Shown here: positions 13,913 to 18,198 of the stretch, one piece after another
Layout of the letters: each line of letters opens with the position of its first letter
Numbering within the stretch: the stretch's first letter is position 1
DNA from: Deltaproteobacteria bacterium
GTDB lineage: Bacteria > Desulfobacterota > Binatia > Binatales > Binataceae
Reading direction: 5' to 3'
Assembly (NCBI GenBank): GCA_021780585.1
Contig: JAJXYM010000435.1
Location: 1 to 18,198 of the forward strand
DNA length: 18,198 nt
Notes under the pieces: model-generated
What the model was told of the DNA's origin: nothing
What the model saw: only the letters and a program-made list of their open reading frames with translations
Databases searched by the model: none
Program-made: the position numbers and the translations under genes

Positions 13913-15697
13913 GTGGTGGCGTGGGTGAAGCGAGCGACGATTGAGAAAGCCCGGCGTGACTGGGCGGTTACGCCGAATCTGCTGGACTATGAGCGGACAC
14001 GGGCGGAGTTTTCGTGGGACGCCGCGCGCCGCGCGCTCGAGGGCCTTCCCGGTGGCGGCCTCAATATCGCGCACGAGGCCGTGGATCGCCACGCCGCCGG
14101 GCCGCGCCGCGATCGCCTGGCCCTGCGCTTTCTCGGCAAACGCGGCGAAACGCGCGATTTCACCTATGCGCGGTTGGGCGCCCTGACCTCCCGCTGCGCC
14201 AACGTGCTCAAGCGGCTCGGCGTCGCCAAGGGCGAGCGGGTGTTCGCGCTCGCGGGGCGAATCCCCGAGCTGTACATCAGCGCGCTCGGCACGCTGAAGC
14301 ACGGCGGCGTCTTCTGCCCCCTCTTTTCGGCCTTCGGTCCCGAGCCGATTCGTCAGCGAATGAGTATCGGCGATGGCCGCGTGTTGATTACGACGGCGAT
14401 GTTGTACAAGCGCAAGGTGGCGGAGTTGCGTGGCGCGCTGCCCGGTCTGAAACACGTCTTGCTGATTGGCGCGCCCGACGAAATTCGCGCGCTGCCTGGA
14501 ACTCTCGACTTCAATCAATTGATGGCCGAAGCCGACGACCATTTCGTCATCCCGCCGACGGCTCCTGAAGATCTCGCACTATTGCATTTCACCAGCGGCA
14601 CGACCGGCACGCCGAAGGGCGCCATGCACGTCCATCAGGCGGTCGTCGCGCATCACATGACTGGCTACTACGCCCTCGATTTTCATCCCGACGACATCTT
14701 CTGGTGCACCGCCGATCCGGGATGGGTGACCGGCGCCTCATACGGGATTATCGCGCCGCTGACCCACGGCATCACGAGCGTGATCGACGAGGCCGAGTTC
14801 GACGCCGAGCGCTGGTACGGGATTCTGCAAGAGCAGGGCGTCACCGTCTGGTACACCGCGCCGACGGCGGTGCGCATGATGATGAAGGTCGGAACCGGGG
14901 TGATTCGCAAGTACGACCTGCGCCGCCTGCGTTTTATCGCCAGCGTCGGCGAGCCGCTCAATCCGGAGGCGGTGCTATGGGGACAGGACGCCTTCGGGAT
15001 GCCAATCCACGATAACTGGTGGCAGACCGAGACCGGCGGAATAATGATCGCCAATTATGCCGCAATGGATATTCGGCCGGGCTCGATGGGCCGTCCGCTG
15101 CCCGGCATTGAGGCGGGGATCGTTCATCGGCGCAAGGACGGGACGGTCGAGGAAGTGAGCGCGCCCGGCGTCGAAGGCGAACTCGCGCTGAGGCCCGGAT
15201 GGCCGTCGATGTTTCGCGGCTATCTGCATGAGGATGAGCGGTACCGGAAATGCTTCGCCGGCGGATGGTATCTGACCGGCGACCTCGCCCGGCGCGACGC
15301 GGATGGCTATTTCTGGTTTGTCGGCCGGGCCGACGACGTGATCAAGTCCTCGGGCCATCTGATTGGACCGTTTGAGGTCGAGAGCGCCCTGCTGGAGCAT
15401 CCGGCGGTGGCGGAAGCGGGGGTGATCGGCAAGCCCGATCCGGTGGCGGGCGAAGTGGTCAAGGCTTTCGTCTCGCTCAAAGCCGCCTATGCGCCCGGCG
15501 AGCAATTGCGCCGCGAATTGCTGGGCTTCGCGCGCAAGCGGCTGGGCGCGGTGGTCGCGCCGAAGGAGATTGATTTCGTCGCCAGCGTGCCGAAGACGCG
15601 CAGCGGCAAAATCATGCGCCGCTTGCTCAAGGCACGCGAACTGGGACTCCCGGAAGGCGACCTTTCGACCGTTGAAACCGAAACGGAGGCGTCGTGA
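13913..15697 (+). CDS. acsA: acetyl-CoA synthetase (AMP-forming)
   Basis: The 594-residue ANL-superfamily ligase activates acetate with ATP through acetyl-AMP to acetyl-CoA in the cytosol. Signature parts are the P-loop TSGTTGTPKG (227-236), DNWWQTETGG (368-376) whose Trp limits the acyl pocket to acetate-sized acids, and YLTGDLARRDADGYFWFVGR (453-472). The C-terminal PKTRSGKIMRRLL has catalytic Lys566, the usual site of regulatory acetylation. It is shorter than the ~650-residue E. coli Acs and closer to the Bacillus AcsA length. The start is uncertain: GTG at 13913, 13916 and 13925 are all possible and none has a good ribosome site. The stop overlaps the GTG of the next gene by 4 nt. It opens an operon with the 2-oxoacid dehydrogenase subunits. 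Confidence 0.9.
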   Translation: MVAWVKRATIEKARRDWAVTPNLLDYERTRAEFSWDAARRALEGLPGGGLNIAHEAVDRHAAGPRRDRLALRFLGKRGETRDFTYARLGALTSRCANVLKRLGVAKGERVFALAGRIPELYISALGTLKHGGVFCPLFSAFGPEPIRQRMSIGDGRVLITTAMLYKRKVAELRGALPGLKHVLLIGAPDEIRALPGTLDFNQLMAEADDHFVIPPTAPEDLALLHFTSGTTGTPKGAMHVHQAVVAHHMTGYYALDFHPDDIFWCTADPGWVTGASYGIIAPLTHGITSVIDEAEFDAERWYGILQEQGVTVWYTAPTAVRMMMKVGTGVIRKYDLRRLRFIASVGEPLNPEAVLWGQDAFGMPIHDNWWQTETGGIMIANYAAMDIRPGSMGRPLPGIEAGIVHRRKDGTVEEVSAPGVEGELALRPGWPSMFRGYLHEDERYRKCFAGGWYLTGDLARRDADGYFWFVGRADDVIKSSGHLIGPFEVESALLEHPAVAEAGVIGKPDPVAGEVVKAFVSLKAAYAPGEQLRRELLGFARKRLGAVVAPKEIDFVASVPKTRSGKIMRRLLKARELGLPEGDLSTVETETEAS

Positions 15698-16746
15698 ACC
15701 AGACGCGGAGAGAGCGGGCGCGCGCGGACGCGCGCGGCAATCCCCCCGGCGTATCGCAACCGGAGCCGGCGTCGCCGGCGCCCGACCGCGAACACGCCTT
15801 GCTGCTGATGCGCGAGATGCTGCGGATCCGCCGTTTTGAGGAAAAATGCGCGGAGCTATACAGCGCCGCGAAGATTCGCGGATTTCTGCATCTTTATATC
15901 GGCGAGGAGGCGATTGCCGTCGGAGCGATACAGGCGCTCGAACCGGACGACGCGATTGTGGCGACGTACCGCGAACATGGCCATGCGCTGGCGCGCGGCA
16001 TCTCCGCAGCTTCGATCATGGCCGAACTTTACGGCAAGCAGGAAGGCTGCAGCCGCGGGCGGGGCGGCTCGATGCATATCTTCGACGCGGCGACGCGCTT
16101 TTATGGCGGCAACGCGATCGTCGGCGGCGGATTGCCGCTCGCGGTGGGCCTGGCGCTGGCGGACAAAATGACCCGCCAGGCGCGGGTCACCGCCTGTTTC
16201 TTCGGCGAAGGCGCGGTGGCCGAAGGCGAATTCCACGAATCCTTGAACCTGGCGGCATTGTGGAAACTTCCGGTCGTGTTCTTCTGCGAAAATAATCTGT
16301 ACGCGATGGGCACGGCGCTCAAACGTTCCGAATCCGAGACCGACCTTTGCCTGAAGGCCTCCAGCTACGAAATTCCCGCATGGCCGGTCGACGGGATGGA
16401 CGTCGTCGCCTGTGAAGACGCGGCCCGGCGGGCGCTGCTCGCCGTCCGCGCTGGCGATGGACCCTGCTTTGTCGAGTTTCGCACGTATCGGTTTCGCGCC
16501 CACTCGATGTACGACCCGCAACTGTATCGAACGAAGGAGGAGGTCGAAGAGTGGAAAAAGCGCGACCCGATCACCACGTTCGAGACGCTCATCCGCGCGC
16601 ACAACCTGTTCGATGACGAGGACCTCAAGCGGCTGGAGGAAGAGGTCGGCGCGGAGCTCGCCAAAGCGGTCGAATTTGCCGAGGCGGGAACGTGGGAGCC
16701 GGTCGAGGAATTGACGAAATTCGTTTACTCCGAAAGGGTCCGGTGA
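15694..16746 (+). CDS. pdhA: pyruvate (2-oxoacid) dehydrogenase E1 component, alpha subunit
   Basis: The 350-residue protein is the thiamine diphosphate-binding alpha subunit of an alpha2beta2 E1 that decarboxylates a 2-oxoacid and passes the acyl group to lipoyl-E2. It has RFEEKCAELY, YREHGHALARG, GRGGSMHIFD (122-131), FYGGNAIVGGGLPLAVGLA (136-154) and the ThDP motif from GEGA (171-174) to ENN (199-201). The phosphorylation-loop region YRFRAHSMYDPQLYR is also present. The usual GDG is GEG here. The first 30 residues are a Pro/Ala/Arg-rich extension. The GTG start at 15694 overlaps the acs stop and has GGAGG 4 nt upstream. Motifs favour pyruvate over branched-chain acids; acetoin dehydrogenase remains an alternative. 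Confidence 0.88.
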   Translation: MNQTRRERARADARGNPPGVSQPEPASPAPDREHALLLMREMLRIRRFEEKCAELYSAAKIRGFLHLYIGEEAIAVGAIQALEPDDAIVATYREHGHALARGISAASIMAELYGKQEGCSRGRGGSMHIFDAATRFYGGNAIVGGGLPLAVGLALADKMTRQARVTACFFGEGAVAEGEFHESLNLAALWKLPVVFFCENNLYAMGTALKRSESETDLCLKASSYEIPAWPVDGMDVVACEDAARRALLAVRAGDGPCFVEFRTYRFRAHSMYDPQLYRTKEEVEEWKKRDPITTFETLIRAHNLFDDEDLKRLEEEVGAELAKAVEFAEAGTWEPVEELTKFVYSERVR

Positions 16747-17747
16747 TGACCACGCCGGCCAAGACTGTCCGGATCACCTATCGCGACGCGATGCGCGAGG
16801 CGATTCGCGAGGCCCTCCAGCGCGATCCGCGGGTGTTCCTGATGGGCGAGGACGTCGGCCGTTATGGTGGCTGCTACGCCGTCAGCAAGGGCTTGCTGGA
16901 CGAATTCGGTCCCGAACGGATTCGCGACACTCCGCTTTCCGAATCGGCCTTCGTTGGCGCCGGAATCGGGGCCGCGATGGGCGGGATGCGGCCGATCGTC
17001 GAGATCATGACGGTGAATTTCAGCCTCCTTGCGCTCGACCAGATCGTCAACAACGCGGCGACCATCCTGTACATGTCCGGCGGCCAGTTCAACATTCCTT
17101 TGGTTATCCGTATGACGACCGGCGCCGGGCGGCAGCTCGCGGCCCAGCATTCGCACAGTCTGGAAGGATGGTACGCCCATATCCCGGGCATCAGGATAGT
17201 CGCTCCCGCGACTTTGGAAGACGCGCGCGGGATGCTGTGGACGGCGCTCGAAGATCCCGACCCGGTGCTGATCTTCGAAAACGGGGCGCTCTACAACATG
17301 GAAGGCGAGTTGGCCGTCGATGCGGGCGCGGTGGATATAGACAAGGCCGCGACGCGGCGGGCGGGAACCGACGTGAGCCTGATCACCTACGGCGGCTCGC
17401 TGGGCAAGGCGCTGGCGGCGGCGGCGGAACTGTCCGGAGCGGGGGTCAGCGCGGAGGTCGTCGATCTGCGTACGCTGCGGCCGCTCGATACCGCGACCAT
17501 TATCGCTTCGGTAACGCGAACCCATCGCGCGGTGATAATCGACGAAGGCTGGCGCAGCGGCAGCCTCTCCGCCGAGATCAGCGCGCGCATCATGGAGATG
17601 GCGTTCTATGAACTCGACGCTCCTGTCGCGCGCGTATGCGGCGCCGAAGTTCCGATGCCCTACGCGAAGCATCTCGAGGATGCAGCGGCGCCGCAGCCAT
17701 CGGCGATTGTCGCAGCGGTGCGCGGGATGATGGCGGAACGTGGCTGA
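16746..17747 (+). CDS. pdhB: pyruvate (2-oxoacid) dehydrogenase E1 component, beta subunit
   Basis: The 333-residue beta subunit completes the E1 active site. It begins with ITYRDAMREAIREAL, then FLMGEDVGRYGGCYAVSKGL (31-50), DTPLSESAFVGAGIGAAMGG (61-80), DQIVNNAAT and AAQHSHSLEGWYAHIPGIRI. A transketolase C-terminal domain follows (VSLITYGGSLGKAL, VVDLRTLRPLD, IIDEGWRSG). The FENGALYN segment resembles pyruvate rather than branched-chain enzymes. The ATG at 16746 shares one base with the alpha-subunit TGA (TGATG), and GAAAGGG lies 7 nt upstream. An in-frame upstream start at 16692 would lie inside the alpha gene and is rejected. The next gene starts within its last codons. Confidence 0.9.
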   Translation: MTTPAKTVRITYRDAMREAIREALQRDPRVFLMGEDVGRYGGCYAVSKGLLDEFGPERIRDTPLSESAFVGAGIGAAMGGMRPIVEIMTVNFSLLALDQIVNNAATILYMSGGQFNIPLVIRMTTGAGRQLAAQHSHSLEGWYAHIPGIRIVAPATLEDARGMLWTALEDPDPVLIFENGALYNMEGELAVDAGAVDIDKAATRRAGTDVSLITYGGSLGKALAAAAELSGAGVSAEVVDLRTLRPLDTATIIASVTRTHRAVIIDEGWRSGSLSAEISARIMEMAFYELDAPVARVCGAEVPMPYAKHLEDAAAPQPSAIVAAVRGMMAERG

Positions 17748-18198
17748 ATTCCGCATGCCCGCGCTGGGCGCCGACATGGAGGCCGGCACCATCATCGAGT
17801 GGTTGGTCAAGCCGGGTGACGCGGTCAAGCGCGGCGACATCATCGCCGTGGTCGATACCGAAAAGGCCACGATCGAGGTCGAGGTCTTCGAAACCGGGAT
17901 CATCGAGAACATCGTCGTACCCGAGGGCGAAAAGGTTCCGATCGGGACCGTTCTGGCGCTGATCGGCGGGGCCGGCGCCGCTCCATCGGAGCTCAAGGCG
18001 AAGCCGGCGGCGCCGCCATCCGCCGCCGCTCCCGTGACTGTCGTCGCGCGCCCCGTCGCCGCGCCGCGCGCGGCCGCGCCAATCATAGCGCCGATTCCCC
18101 GGCCGCCCGCGGCGGCGCCGGGCCGTCTGCGCGTCTCGCCGCTGGCGACGCGGATCGCGCTGGAACTGAAGGTCGATCTTGCCGCCGTGAGTGGAACC
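17740..18198 (+). CDS. pdhC: dihydrolipoamide acyltransferase E2 (N-terminal part, cut by window end)
   Basis: The 153 codons present encode one lipoyl domain (residues 1-78) with the modified Lys42 in DTEKATIEVE. An Ala/Pro-rich flexible linker follows (about 80-127), then the start of the peripheral subunit-binding domain, RLRVSPLATRIALELKVDL. This is the N-terminal layout of E2 in pyruvate and acetoin dehydrogenase complexes; the catalytic domain lies beyond the right edge. The GTG start at 17740 overlaps the end of the E1 beta gene by 8 nt, which points to translational coupling. An E3 (lipoamide dehydrogenase) gene may follow outside the window. Which acyl group is transferred cannot be judged without the catalytic domain. 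Confidence 0.9.
   Translation, partial: MAEFRMPALGADMEAGTIIEWLVKPGDAVKRGDIIAVVDTEKATIEVEVFETGIIENIVVPEGEKVPIGTVLALIGGAGAAPSELKAKPAAPPSAAAPVTVVARPVAAPRAAAPIIAPIPRPPAAAPGRLRVSPLATRIALELKVDLAAVSGT

Noticed and set aside
16725..18086. 453-codon minus-strand frame opposite E1 beta and E2
   Set aside because: No domain is recognisable, and the plus strand holds the complete dehydrogenase subunits with overlapping starts.

Overview
The window is GC-rich bacterial DNA of about two-thirds G+C by eye, with dense short-spaced genes, frequent GTG starts and long antisense open frames. The gene mix is a flavin-dependent luciferase-like monooxygenase, a DGH-type amidohydrolase, short-chain dehydrogenases, a crotonase-fold protein and a Baeyer-Villiger monooxygenase. 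That suits a metabolically versatile soil or sediment bacterium, for example a proteobacterium or Candidatus Binatota. The taxonomic guess is inference only, because no rRNA or other marker gene is present.

Layout, left to right. A partial c-type cytochrome gene leaves the left edge on the minus strand (1-444). A plus-strand luciferase-like monooxygenase (704-1789) converges on a minus-strand amidohydrolase (1938-3452) across a bidirectional terminator. A minus-strand operon follows, read from right to left: SDR (5608-6363), BadH-type SDR (4793-5563), SAM-dependent methyltransferase (3652-4725). Two strong inverted repeats follow its last gene. Divergent from this operon is a crotonase-fold gene (6533-7360) that lacks both catalytic glutamates of classical hydratases. 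It converges, with a 3-nt gap, on a minus-strand pair: a PEP mutase/isocitrate lyase-family enzyme (8327-9175) and an AlkA-type DNA glycosylase (7364-8317). After a 452-nt, partly AT-rich intergenic region comes a type I Baeyer-Villiger monooxygenase (9628-11100).

The accessory part is 11101-13912. It holds a two-gene minus-strand module of visibly lower GC: an AAA_21/OLD-type ATPase (11883-13235) coupled to a small TOPRIM-like protein (11345-11881). This arrangement resembles split OLD, RloA/RloB or PARIS anti-phage systems and is the best candidate for an under-described system. Gene relics flank it: a Phd-like antitoxin remnant on the left and an internally deleted universal stress protein on the right, so the locus looks like an insertion and deletion hotspot.

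The right end is a tightly overlapping plus-strand operon for acetyl-CoA formation: acetyl-CoA synthetase (13913-15697), pyruvate dehydrogenase-type E1 alpha (15694-16746), E1 beta (16746-17747) and the start of E2 (17740 to the edge). It can make acetyl-CoA from acetate and from pyruvate or another 2-oxoacid. No tRNA, rRNA, CRISPR array or intact transposase was found.
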